DNA of 64,000 nucleotides from Nocardiopsis sp. CC223A (lineage in GTDB: Bacteria; Actinomycetota; Actinomycetes; Streptosporangiales; Streptosporangiaceae), in assembly GCF_030766825.1 (NCBI RefSeq), contig NZ_JASFDV010000001.1, positions 62,001 to 126,000 on the forward strand. The letters run 5' to 3'. A model generated the notes under the pieces. That model saw nothing but the letters and a program-made list of their open reading frames with translations, did not search any database and was not told where the DNA came from. Below are positions 8,683-16,787 of this stretch, one piece after another. Each line of letters starts with the position of its first letter. Positions within the stretch are counted from its first letter, which is position 1. Made by a program: the position numbers and the translations under genes.

Positions 8683-11220
8683 CTACGGCGCGAGTGTCAG
8701 CTCGTCCACCGCCGCCGCGCGCACCGCTTCCTCGCCGAACACGAACGGCATCGTCCCCCCGCGGCTCCACGGCTCCAGCTGGTCGTCGTAGTTCGGGTGG
8801 AACGCGTGCCCGGAGTTGCCGGTCAGGTGCACCCAGGTGGAGGCGTCCCGGTCCGACAGGTCGACCACCATCCTCATCGACGGCACCGCCGTGATCGCGT
8901 ACCCCTCCTTGTCGTCCCAGCCGGTGGCGTTGACGATCGCCGCCCCGCCGGAGCTCTCCACCGGGCCCCGGTTGAACAGCCACTCCACCACCCCGATGCC
9001 CGAGGTGCCGAACGACTGGTGCGTCGCGGTCAGGGTGTGCAGGTCGCCCCAGCGCCAGTCGGCGGGGTCGTCGCCCAGCAGCTCCGTCAGCTCCTCGGCG
9101 GCGGCCTCCATCGCGGCGGCCAGCACCGCGTCGCGGCCGTCCGCCTCCTCACCCGCCCACCAGGTGGAGTCGGGGTCCTCCAGCAGGGCGCCCACCACGT
9201 ACATGCCGCGCGAGTTGCCGGTCATCGCGACCGGGTCCAGCTCGTCGAACAGCACCGGCAGCAGGTGCCGCCAGGTGGCCTGGTAGAACGCCGCCCCGGC
9301 GGAGTCGGGCTCGGTGTACAGGTCCCAGTCGCGCAGCAGCTCCCGGGCCTGCGCCGCGGTGCCCGAGAGCTCGACGTCCAGCAGGTGGGGGACGATCGCC
9401 TCGGCGCCCAGGTGGTAGGAGTCCATGTGGATCGCCGACATGTCCTCGCCGGTCACCGGCCCCTCGGCGATCGCCTCCTCCAGCAGGTCGTTGATGCGCT
9501 GGGAGCGGTAGCCGTAGTCCCAGTCGTCGGTGAGCAGGTGCGGGTAGTCGGCGTCCACACCGGACTGGTTGGCGGTGACGACGAACCCCGACTCCGGGTT
9601 GTGGACGCTGGGCAGCTCCTCGAAGGGGATGTACCCCTCCCAGTCGTAGGCCGAGTCCCAGCCGGGCGCCGGGTAACGGCCGTCGCCCTCGCCCCGGACC
9701 GGGACCGTTCCGGGCGCCTGGTAGCCGATGTTGCCCTCGTTGTCGGCGTAGACGAGGTTCTGCGCGGGCACCGAGAACCCGCTCGCGGCCCGCCGGAAGT
9801 CCTCCCAGTCACGTGCGCGGTTCATGACGAACAGGGCGTCGGCGGTGGTCCCGGGCGACAGCGCGGTCCACTGGAGGGAGACCGCGTACTCGGCGCCCTC
9901 CTCGGCGCCCTCCACCGGCGGGGCCTCGGCGATCCCGGCCAGGTTCTCACCCGAGGCGGTGTCGGACAGCAGCGGGCCGTGGTGGGTGGAACGGACGGTG
10001 AACTCCACGTCCTCGCCGCCGGCGACCTTCACCGTCTCGGTGCGGGTCACGAGGGGGCGCTCCTCGCCGTCGACGATGTAGGAGTCGCCCTCGATCCGCT
10101 CGACGAACAGGTCCATGACGTCGGGGTTGAGGTTGGTGAAGCCCCAGGCGATCGACTCGTTCTGGCCGATGACCACACCGGGCATTCCGGAGAACCCGAA
10201 CCCGGCGACGTCGAACGGGCAGGCCTCGCTCAGCTCGGTGCAGTGCAGGCCCACCTGGTGCCAGGTGGAGGGCATGGCCGCACCCAGGTGGGGGTCGTTG
10301 GCCAGCAGCGGCAGGCCCGACTCGGTGTGCTCGCCGCCCACGACCCACGAGTTGGAGCCCAGGTCGGGGCTGTTCCGCGGACCGAGCATCTCGGGCAGGG
10401 CCAGCGCGCGGTCGTACACGGCGCCGACGGCGGCCGCGGCCTCCTCGGGCAGTTCGGGGGCGCGCCGCGCGTCGGCGGGGTCGCTCTCGGGCCCGGTGGT
10501 CAGCAGCTCGTCGGTGTCGGTGATCGGCAGGTGCTCCTCGTAGGGGTACTCCGGGTACAGCTCGGCGATCTGCTCCTCGGTGAACCCGAGGCCGAGCAGC
10601 CGGGCGCGCTCGGTCTCCTCGCGCATGTTGCCGCCCAGGTCCCAGGCCATGGCCTTGAGCCAGGCCAGGCTGTCGACCGGGTCCCAGGGCTCGATGGTGT
10701 GGCCGCCGTTGAGCACGCCCAGCAGCGCGTACTCCAGGCTCGCCTCGGCCCCGTCGTGCTCCGCCAGCCAGGCGTTGACCCCGGCGGCGTAGGCGTCGAG
10801 GTAGCCCTTGGTGTCGGGGGCGAGCAGGTCGTACTCCTGCTCGGCGACGCGCCGCCAGCCCATGGTGCGCAGGTACACGTCGGTGTCCACCTGGGCCTCG
10901 CCGAAGAGCTCGGCGGTGCGCCCGGACGTCACGTGGCGGCGGAAGTCCATCTCCCAGAACCGGTCCTGGGCGTGCACGAAGCCCTGGGCCATGAAGAGGT
11001 CGTGTGCGTCGTCGGCGTACACGTGGGGGACGCCGTACTCATCGCGCAGCACCGTGACCTCGGCGTTCAGCCCGGGGAGGGCGATCTCGCCGGAGGTCTG
11101 CGGGAACGACCTGCGCACGGTCCACACGCCCAGCAGCGCGCCGACCAGTGCGAGCACCACGATGGTCGATAGAACGCCCAGAAGAACACGAATAAGGACA
11201 CGCTTCCGCAATACACCCAT
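8683..11220 (-). CDS. Penicillin acylase family Ntn-hydrolase (membrane-anchored or exported)
   Basis: 845 residues. Residues 8-32 form a hydrophobic signal or anchor helix (VLIRVLLGVLSTIVVLALVG). The alpha-chain part carries YGVPHVYADDAHDLFMAQGF (62-81) and QDRFWEMDFRRH. The predicted self-cleavage site is GSNSWVVGG: Ser289 becomes the N-terminal nucleophile of the beta chain. NDPHLG and a later NLVYADNEGNIGYQAPG are also family hallmarks. Members hydrolyse penicillin G or V, cephalosporin side chains, cyclic lipopeptides or acyl-homoserine lactones; the true substrate cannot be read here. It acts outside the membrane. An excellent full-length gene. Confidence 0.92.
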   Translation of the reverse strand: MGVLRKRVLIRVLLGVLSTIVVLALVGALLGVWTVRRSFPQTSGEIALPGLNAEVTVLRDEYGVPHVYADDAHDLFMAQGFVHAQDRFWEMDFRRHVTSGRTAELFGEAQVDTDVYLRTMGWRRVAEQEYDLLAPDTKGYLDAYAAGVNAWLAEHDGAEASLEYALLGVLNGGHTIEPWDPVDSLAWLKAMAWDLGGNMREETERARLLGLGFTEEQIAELYPEYPYEEHLPITDTDELLTTGPESDPADARRAPELPEEAAAAVGAVYDRALALPEMLGPRNSPDLGSNSWVVGGEHTESGLPLLANDPHLGAAMPSTWHQVGLHCTELSEACPFDVAGFGFSGMPGVVIGQNESIAWGFTNLNPDVMDLFVERIEGDSYIVDGEERPLVTRTETVKVAGGEDVEFTVRSTHHGPLLSDTASGENLAGIAEAPPVEGAEEGAEYAVSLQWTALSPGTTADALFVMNRARDWEDFRRAASGFSVPAQNLVYADNEGNIGYQAPGTVPVRGEGDGRYPAPGWDSAYDWEGYIPFEELPSVHNPESGFVVTANQSGVDADYPHLLTDDWDYGYRSQRINDLLEEAIAEGPVTGEDMSAIHMDSYHLGAEAIVPHLLDVELSGTAAQARELLRDWDLYTEPDSAGAAFYQATWRHLLPVLFDELDPVAMTGNSRGMYVVGALLEDPDSTWWAGEEADGRDAVLAAAMEAAAEELTELLGDDPADWRWGDLHTLTATHQSFGTSGIGVVEWLFNRGPVESSGGAAIVNATGWDDKEGYAITAVPSMRMVVDLSDRDASTWVHLTGNSGHAFHPNYDDQLEPWSRGGTMPFVFGEEAVRAAAVDELTLAP

Positions 11221-11283
11221 GGCGGAACCTTAGGGTGTTGCAGGTCACAGGCTCTAGGGCAAGACGGCCGGGGAACCCAATTG

Positions 11284-11515
11284 TTACCTGCGGGTAAACA
11301 GATCTGGCCCCGACGGGCCCGCGCCGACAGCGCCACCGCCGGGAACACCGCCGCCGCCATGAACCCGAAGTGGAGCGGAGCGGACGCCTCCGGCAGCCGC
11401 CCGCCCGGCACCGGCCCGACAAAGAACCCCAGGTGGCGCAGCTCCGACAGGCCGAAGTAGGTGCCCTTGCGGTCGTCGGACGCCGGTGTGTGCACCGCGA
11501 TGCCGGGCGGCGGCG
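11284..11515 (-). pseudogene. C-terminal remnant of an MFS transporter
   Basis: Read leftward, the DNA gives ASDDRKGTYFGLSELRHLG followed by FFVGPVPGGRLPEASAPLHF and FMAAAVFPAVALSARARR, which matches the last two or three helices of DHA1-type drug exporters (RGTYFGLS...GPVLGG...). There is no start and no N-terminal part; upstream the frame runs into the tandem duplication. A gene relic rather than a working transporter. Confidence 0.5.
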
Positions 11516-11846
11516 GCAGGACCGCGCCACCCCGGGTCCGGAACGCCACCGCCGCGAACGGCGGTGGCGCGTGTACGGATGAGTACCGGAATGAGTACCG
11601 GAAGAGGACGAACGCCACCGCGAAATTCGTGCAGTCCGCAACCGTCGGTGCCCCGGCCAGGTCCGACGGCCGGATCACCGCCGGGCGGTGGCGGCAGGAC
11701 CGCGCCACCCCGGGTCCAGAACGCCACCGCCGCGAACGGCGGTGGCGCGTGTACGGATGAGTACCGGAAGAGGACGAACGCCACCGCGAAATTCGTGCAG
11801 TCCGCAACCGTCGGTGCCCCGGCCAGGTCCGACGGCCGGATCACCG
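11502..11846. repeat. Tandem duplication of about 170 bp, each copy with a 10-bp hairpin
   Basis: Copy 1 (11502-11680) and copy 2 (11680-11846) are nearly identical, differing by two substitutions and a 12-base internal duplication (AATGAGTACCGG) in copy 1. Each copy holds a perfect hairpin CGCCACCGCC-GCGAAC-GGCGGTGGCG (11544-11569 and 11722-11747). No convincing gene runs through it. It adjoins the MFS relic, so replication slippage in decaying DNA is the simplest origin. Confidence 0.85.
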
Positions 11847-11928
11847 ATCGCCGCCCTCAGCCCGGACCCGGGGCCGGATCATGGCACGGGCCGGTGGCGT
11901 TCTCGGGCGGGTGCGGCGGTCGGGCCGC

Positions 11929-12918
11929 TCAGGCCGTGGTGACCTCGACCAGCCGCTCGGCCAGCAGGGGAACGCTGTAGTAGTCCATCCGGAACGACGA
12001 CGGGCCCAGGGTGAAGGCCCGGTCCTCCTCCCAGCCGGCCAGGCTCTCCAGGATGGGGGCCGTCTCCAGGTAGGAGTCGAGCTCGTCGCCCTGCGGGTTC
12101 ACGAACAGCAGGGTCGCGTCGCCCAGGGCGTCGGCGTTCTCGGGGGCCACGCCGACGATGTCGGTGCGCGCGCCCTGCGTGCTGTCGGCCGCCGCGCCCT
12201 CGGGCAGCTCCTGGAGGGTCAGTCCCAGGTCGGTGGCGAGGCGGCCTTGGGCGGACTCGGCGGTGAACACGTTGAACCCGTTGGGCGTGACGCTGAGGAT
12301 CACCACCGGGTGCTCGGCGGAGACCGCCGCCGAGGACTCCGCCACCAGGGCGTCGTACTCCTCGGTGACCTCCTGGAACCGGTCGGCGCGGTCCAGGGCC
12401 TCGGCGTACTGCTCGGTCAGGTCCACCCAGGAGACGTCGCCCTCGCCGTAGACGACGGTGGGTGCGATCTCGGAGAGCTTCTCGTAGGTCGCCTCGTCGA
12501 TGGCGTCGGCCCCGAAGCCGTTGCCGACGATGAGGTCGGGTCCGGCGGCGGCGACCGCCTCCAGCGAGATCTCCGGGCCGGGCAGCGGTTCGACACCGCG
12601 CTCCTGGGCCACCGGGGCCCACTGGGCGAAGAAGCCGTTGTCGTCGGTGAGGGCGCTGGGGCTGGTGGTGCCCGCGGCGACCACCGGGACGTCCAGGCTG
12701 AGTAGGACGGGGGTGGCGGTGACGCTGGCGGCGACCACGTTCCGGGGGGCGGCGGGGATCTCGGACTCGCCGTAGAGGTGGGTGACGGTGCGGGTCTCCT
12801 CGGCACCGGCGTCCTGCGCCCCGGCGGCGTCGGTGGCGCCCCCGGTTCCACAGGCGGTGAGGGCGATGACCAGGGCGGAGCCGACGGCTAGGCTGTGCAG
12901 GAGCTTTGCTTGCTTCAT
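11929..12918 (-). CDS. Iron-siderophore ABC transporter substrate-binding lipoprotein (FepB/CdtB-like)
   Basis: 329 residues from ATG 12918 (an in-frame ATG at 12927 adds three). A lipoprotein signal ends LVIALTAC, with Cys23 as the lipidation site. The mature part has the two-lobed periplasmic-binding fold of siderophore receptors: VVAASVTATPVLLSLDVPVV, then AVAAAGPDLIVGNGFGADAI, and GWEEDRAFTLGPSSFRMDYY near the end. It would capture ferri-siderophore outside the cell; the partner permease and ATPase are not in this window. Its promoter contains a near-consensus iron box (12930-12948), so it should be repressed by iron-loaded IdeR/DmdR. Confidence 0.9.
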   Translation of the reverse strand: MKQAKLLHSLAVGSALVIALTACGTGGATDAAGAQDAGAEETRTVTHLYGESEIPAAPRNVVAASVTATPVLLSLDVPVVAAGTTSPSALTDDNGFFAQWAPVAQERGVEPLPGPEISLEAVAAAGPDLIVGNGFGADAIDEATYEKLSEIAPTVVYGEGDVSWVDLTEQYAEALDRADRFQEVTEEYDALVAESSAAVSAEHPVVILSVTPNGFNVFTAESAQGRLATDLGLTLQELPEGAAADSTQGARTDIVGVAPENADALGDATLLFVNPQGDELDSYLETAPILESLAGWEEDRAFTLGPSSFRMDYYSVPLLAERLVEVTTA

Positions 12919-12929
12919 GACAAGCATAT

Positions 12930-12948
12930 TTAGGTATGGCTATCCTAA
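12930..12948. promoter_or_regulatory. Iron box (IdeR/DmdR/DtxR operator)
   Basis: TTAGGTATGGCTATCCTAA matches the DtxR-family consensus TTAGGTTAGGCTAACCTAA at 16 of 19 positions and is a perfect palindrome around its centre. It lies 12 bases upstream of the siderophore-binding lipoprotein start and upstream of the divergent MarR gene, so iron status probably controls both directions. Confidence 0.85.
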
Positions 12949-12977
12949 ATGTCAACTTCACCGGAGGTGAGGAACGG

Positions 12978-13442
12978 ATGACGGCGACGCCGTCGGCCGG
13001 TCCGGGGGCACCCGGACGGCCCGACCCCCGTACGCCCTCGACGCGGGACGCGGGTGAGGCGCTGCTGCGCGTCTCCCACCGGGTGGAGGGCCTGCTGTCC
13101 GAACTGGCCGCGGAACACGGACTCACCGCGTTCCAGGCCCGCGCCCTGCGCGCGCTGCACGACGTCTCCTCCCAGGGGGCGCTGGCCCGGCAGCTGGGCT
13201 GCACCGCCTCGCGGATCTCGGTCATCACCCGGGAGCTGGAGGAACGCGGCCTGGTGAGGAAGACCGCCTCGATCAGCGACCGGCGCATGCGCATGGCGCG
13301 GCCCACGGCCGAGGGCACCCGGATCGTCGAGGCCATCGGCGCGGGACTCACCGCCCGGTCCCCGCTCAGCGCCCTGTCCGAGGACCGGATCGTCGCGCTG
13401 TTCGACCTGATGTCCGAGATCGAGGGTGTTCCCGAGACCTGA
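12978..13442 (+). CDS. MarR family transcriptional regulator
   Basis: 154 residues from ATG 12978, chosen for the strong GGAGGTGAGGAACGG ahead of it. The winged helix reads LTAFQARALRALHD, GALARQLGCTASRISVITRELEERGLVRK, then the wing SISDRRMRMARPTAEG (about residues 55-125). It sits between the iron box and a siderophore esterase, and probably senses a siderophore or related ligand and tunes this iron locus; that role is inferred from position. Confidence 0.88.
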   Translation: MTATPSAGPGAPGRPDPRTPSTRDAGEALLRVSHRVEGLLSELAAEHGLTAFQARALRALHDVSSQGALARQLGCTASRISVITRELEERGLVRKTASISDRRMRMARPTAEGTRIVEAIGAGLTARSPLSALSEDRIVALFDLMSEIEGVPET

Positions 13443-13470
13443 ACCGGAGTACGACCGAGGAAGGGGCCGC

Positions 13471-14784
13471 ATGCGGACCCACACGATCCCCCCGCGCCTC
13501 AAGCGCACCGTCCGTCCCGAGCGCGTGCCCACACCCTGCGTGGCGCAGGCCGCCCGGGACACCGCGGGGTTCTGGGAGTCCGTCCGGCGCACCGGCACCC
13601 CGCTGGTGGGGGAGGCCGACGCCGAGGGCCGCCGCACCGTCACCTTCCTGTGGCGGGGCGGCGACGAGTACGCCGACGTCCTGCTGGTGGCCGACAAGGT
13701 CGCCGACGCCGACTCCTACGACCACAACCGCATGGAGCGCGTCCCCGGCACCGACGTCCGGCACCTCACCTACCGGATGCGCGGCGACTGGCGGGCCTCC
13801 TACACCATCGCGCCGATCCCCGCCGGCGCCGGGCCGGACGACCCCGCCGCCCTGCCCGAGATGCTGCGCATCCGCCGCGAACGCGCCCTCGCCGTCTCCG
13901 CACCCGAGGACCGCCCGGCCGTCGCCCGCTGGTTCGCCGCCCTGGCCCACGCCGTCCCCGACCCGCTGGCCCGCGAGCAGCCGGACGGCCGCCACTCCGT
14001 GGTGTCCCTGCCCGAGGCGCCCGCCCCACTGGTCGGCGACCCCGACGCCCCTGCGGGCCGGGTGGAGGAACAGGGGTTCGCCAGCGCCGTCCTCGGCGAC
14101 GACCGCCCCGTGTGGGTGCACGAACCCGCCCGTCGGCCCCCCGGCGGCCGACCCTGGCCCGTCGCCCTGCTGCTGGACGGCCGGGACTGGTACGCGGACC
14201 TGCCCCGGGCCCTGGACGGGCTCGTCCACGCCGGGACCCTGCCGCCGATGCTCACCGTCATGGTGGACTCCCTGGGCTTCGCCTCCCGCAGCGAACAGCT
14301 GGCCTGCTCCGACGACTTCGTCCGCGCCCTGGGCGGCGAACTCCTGCCCTGGCTGGGCGAGCGGTACCGGATCACCGCCGACCCCCGGCGCACCCTCGTC
14401 GCCGGGCAGAGCCTGGGCGGGCTCAGCGCGATGCACGCCGCCCTCACCGACCCCGACCGGTTCGGCCGGGTGGTCTCCCAGTCCGGCTCGTTCTGGTGGC
14501 CCAACGTGGCGGTGACCGGCGGGGAGAGCGAGCGCACCACCGGCCGGGTCGCCGTCGCCGACCGCCTCCCCGACCGCGTCCACCTCTCCGCGGGCACCCA
14601 CGAGTGGTCCCTGCTCGACCCCAACCGGCGGCTGCGCGACGCCCTGGCCGCCCGCGCCGCCGACCTGGGCGGCGACCCGGGCGCAGTGCTGCTGGAGGAG
14701 TACCACGGCGGCCACGACCGCGCCTGCTGGCGGGTCGGACTGCCGGCCGCCCTGGCCTTCGCCACCGACGACTGGGAACGCTGA
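13471..14784 (+). CDS. Enterochelin esterase-like alpha/beta hydrolase (Fes family)
   Basis: 437 residues from ATG 13471 with GAGGAAGGGG ahead. The N-terminal half is the Fes-type beta domain (VTFLWRGGDEYADVLLVAD ... LTYRMRGDWRASYTI). The C-terminal half is an esterase-D-like hydrolase: LLLDGRDWY, nucleophile GQSLGGLSAM (Ser314), an acid in THEWSLLDPNR and the catalytic His415 in YHGGHDRACW. It should cut catechol or other ester siderophores in the cytoplasm to free iron. Its place 29 bases after the MarR gene and near the iron box supports that. Confidence 0.9.
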   Translation: MRTHTIPPRLKRTVRPERVPTPCVAQAARDTAGFWESVRRTGTPLVGEADAEGRRTVTFLWRGGDEYADVLLVADKVADADSYDHNRMERVPGTDVRHLTYRMRGDWRASYTIAPIPAGAGPDDPAALPEMLRIRRERALAVSAPEDRPAVARWFAALAHAVPDPLAREQPDGRHSVVSLPEAPAPLVGDPDAPAGRVEEQGFASAVLGDDRPVWVHEPARRPPGGRPWPVALLLDGRDWYADLPRALDGLVHAGTLPPMLTVMVDSLGFASRSEQLACSDDFVRALGGELLPWLGERYRITADPRRTLVAGQSLGGLSAMHAALTDPDRFGRVVSQSGSFWWPNVAVTGGESERTTGRVAVADRLPDRVHLSAGTHEWSLLDPNRRLRDALAARAADLGGDPGAVLLEEYHGGHDRACWRVGLPAALAFATDDWER

Positions 14785-14794
14785 CCGGCGGGGG

Positions 14795-15832
14795 TCAGAG
14801 GCGGGCGCCCGCCTGCGCGGCCTCGCGGCGCAGGCGCTCCACCACCTCGGCGGCCGGGTCGTCGGTGGCACTCCGGAACCCCGTCCCGGCCCACAGCGCC
14901 ATCCCGCCGGTGTCGGCGGCCCGCGCCGCGGCCGCGCGCAGCGGCCGGGTCATGTGGTGCAGCTCCGGGTACGCGTACGGCGCCTTGGGGTGCTCGGTGA
15001 CGAACCGGTTGACCAGGCCGCGTGCCGGACGCCCGGTGAAAGCCCAGGTCAGGGTGGTCTCGGTGAAGCCGGGGTCGGTCAGCGCCAGCTTGTGCGCGGG
15101 CTGGGCCCCGCTCTCGGGGCAGCGCAGGAACGCCGTGCCCAGCTGTACCGCCGCCGCGCCCGCGCCCAGCACCGCCGCGGCCTCGCCGCCCGTCATGATC
15201 CCGCCCGCGCCGATCACCGGCACCTCGACGGCCTCGGCCAGCGCGGCCACCAGCTCCACCGTCGGCAGTTCCCCACCGAGCGTCGGGTCGAACGCGGCCC
15301 GGTGCCCGCCCGCCTCCACACCCTGGGCGCACAGGCCGTCGGCGCCCCGGGCCACCGCCAGCAGCGCCTCGTCCACCGAGGTGACCGTGACGACCACCGC
15401 GGCCCCGGCCTCCTGGAGGCGGCGCAGCACGTTGCCGTCGGGGCAGCCGAACGTGAAGCCGACGACCGGGACCTCCAGCCGCTCCAACAGGTCGATCTTG
15501 GCGTCCCAGGCGTCGTCGTCGTGGACCGGCGCGCCCGGGGCCGTGCCGTACCGCTCGGCCTCGGCGTCCAGCTCCCCGCGGTAGTCCCGCACCGCGGCGG
15601 GGTCACCGGCCGGGCCGGGCACGAACACGTTCACCCCGAACGCCGTCACCCCGCGCCCGCGCACCAGGGCGACCTGTTCCTCCACCCGCTCCGGCGCCAG
15701 GTACCCGGCGGCCAGGAACCCCAGGCCCCCGGCCCGCGCCACCGCGGCCACCAGCTCCGGGGTGGAGGCCCCGCCCGCCATGGGCGCCTGGACGAGAGGC
15801 CGCTCCCGCAGCAGATCCGACAGATGACTCAT
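14795..15832 (-). CDS. Nitronate monooxygenase (2-nitropropane dioxygenase family)
   Basis: 345 residues from ATG 15832, with GGGGGGATC before it. The FMN TIM barrel begins VQAPMAGGASTPELVAAVARAGGLGFLAAGY, continues with FGCPDGNVLRRLQEAGAAVV, GADGLCAQGVEAGGHRAAF (contains the His that abstracts the proton) and PVIGAGGIMTGGEAAAVLGAGAAAVQLGTAFLRCPESG. It would oxidise alkyl nitronates to carbonyl compounds and nitrite, or act as a related FMN oxygenase. No operon partner. Confidence 0.9.
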   Translation of the reverse strand: MSHLSDLLRERPLVQAPMAGGASTPELVAAVARAGGLGFLAAGYLAPERVEEQVALVRGRGVTAFGVNVFVPGPAGDPAAVRDYRGELDAEAERYGTAPGAPVHDDDAWDAKIDLLERLEVPVVGFTFGCPDGNVLRRLQEAGAAVVVTVTSVDEALLAVARGADGLCAQGVEAGGHRAAFDPTLGGELPTVELVAALAEAVEVPVIGAGGIMTGGEAAAVLGAGAAAVQLGTAFLRCPESGAQPAHKLALTDPGFTETTLTWAFTGRPARGLVNRFVTEHPKAPYAYPELHHMTRPLRAAAARAADTGGMALWAGTGFRSATDDPAAEVVERLRREAAQAGARL

Positions 15833-16159
15833 GATCCCCCCGCTCTCCGCCGACACGTGCAGGGTAGCGGACCCGGGTACGGCGCCCCGTGTCACTCCGC
15901 AGCCGAGCAGAACGGTGATGAACACCGCGCCGCAAGCGAGGTCCGCAGCGGTCGCGCCCGGTGGGAAAAGGGCGTACCCGAGGATCAGGGGCGGCCGCGG
16001 GGAGGTCGTCCGGCCTCCACTGCGGGCCTTCCGGAAAAGGCGGGTTCCGGAAAGCCCCGCGCGTCATACGCATCGGTTCCGGAAGGGGGGTCCCACGCCG
16101 GCACCGCCACCTTCTCCGGGGCCATCGGATTTCCCGGCCGCTCCGTCCGCCCGGCGCCG
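15833..16159. other. Intergenic region with three phased TTCCGGAA palindromes
   Basis: No gene is visible. Three identical 8-bp palindromes TTCCGGAA start at 16029, 16045 and 16077, i.e. 16 and 32 bases apart. They lie about 200 bases upstream of the nitronate monooxygenase and just after the TetR stop. They could be a clustered binding site; no regulator is known for them. Confidence 0.4.
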
Positions 16160-16786
16160 TCAGCCGATCTTCGGGGGCGCGTGGAACAGCGGCAGCAGGA
16201 CCGTGTCCACGATCTCCTCGATCGCCCCGTCCTCGATCCGGCCCTGGTGGAACAGGAAGTGGTCGCGCAGCAGCGCCTGCCCCGTGCCCAGACGCCACGG
16301 CGAGACCGGACCGGGGGCGATCTCCCCGCGCCGCGCCGCGCGCTCGACCACCTCGGCCATCATCATGCGCCCCCGCCCCTGCGAGTGCTCGCGCAGGGCC
16401 GCGATGCGCTCCGGCTCGGGCAGCGCCTCCGCCATCAGCCCGCGCAGGGCCTCGCCCGCCGGACCGGCCAGGTGGTCGGCCACCATTCGCAGCAGCCCGA
16501 GGAGGTCCTCGCGCAGCGAACCGTGGTCGGGCAGGGCCGCGGGGTCGGGCAGCAGCGCGTACACGGCGTCCATGACCAGCTCGCCGCGCGTACTCCAGCG
16601 GCGGTACAGGGACGCCTTGCCCGCCCCGGCGCGTTCGGCGACGCCCTCCATGGTCAGCGCGGCATAGCCGTGCTCCCGCAGTTCGGCGACGGTCGCCGCG
16701 AGGATCGCCGCGACCAGTGAGTCGCCCCGGCGCCGGGAGCGCTTGCGGTGGTCGTCGGTGTCGGCGTCGGCGGTCATGCCGGGCAT
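16160..16786 (-). CDS. TetR family regulator, last gene of the efflux/phosphotransferase operon
   Basis: 208 residues from ATG 16786, which follows the upstream gene's TAG by one base and has GGAGGAG at the right distance. The helix-turn-helix is YAALTMEGVAERAGAGKASLYRRWSTRGELVMDAV (about residues 40-75), with a TetR_C ligand domain rich in Arg and Met. It is in the same operon as the rifampin-phosphotransferase-like enzyme and the DHA2 pump and is probably their repressor, acting at the palindrome 20774-20786. Confidence 0.9.
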   Translation of the reverse strand: MPGMTADADTDDHRKRSRRRGDSLVAAILAATVAELREHGYAALTMEGVAERAGAGKASLYRRWSTRGELVMDAVYALLPDPAALPDHGSLREDLLGLLRMVADHLAGPAGEALRGLMAEALPEPERIAALREHSQGRGRMMMAEVVERAARRGEIAPGPVSPWRLGTGQALLRDHFLFHQGRIEDGAIEEIVDTVLLPLFHAPPKIG

Positions 16787-16787
16787 T

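Noticed and set aside
8557-11172. 871-codon plus-strand ORF opposite the acylase gene
   Set aside because: Same kind of shadow: biased composition, no motifs, and the minus strand encodes a complete Ntn-hydrolase.
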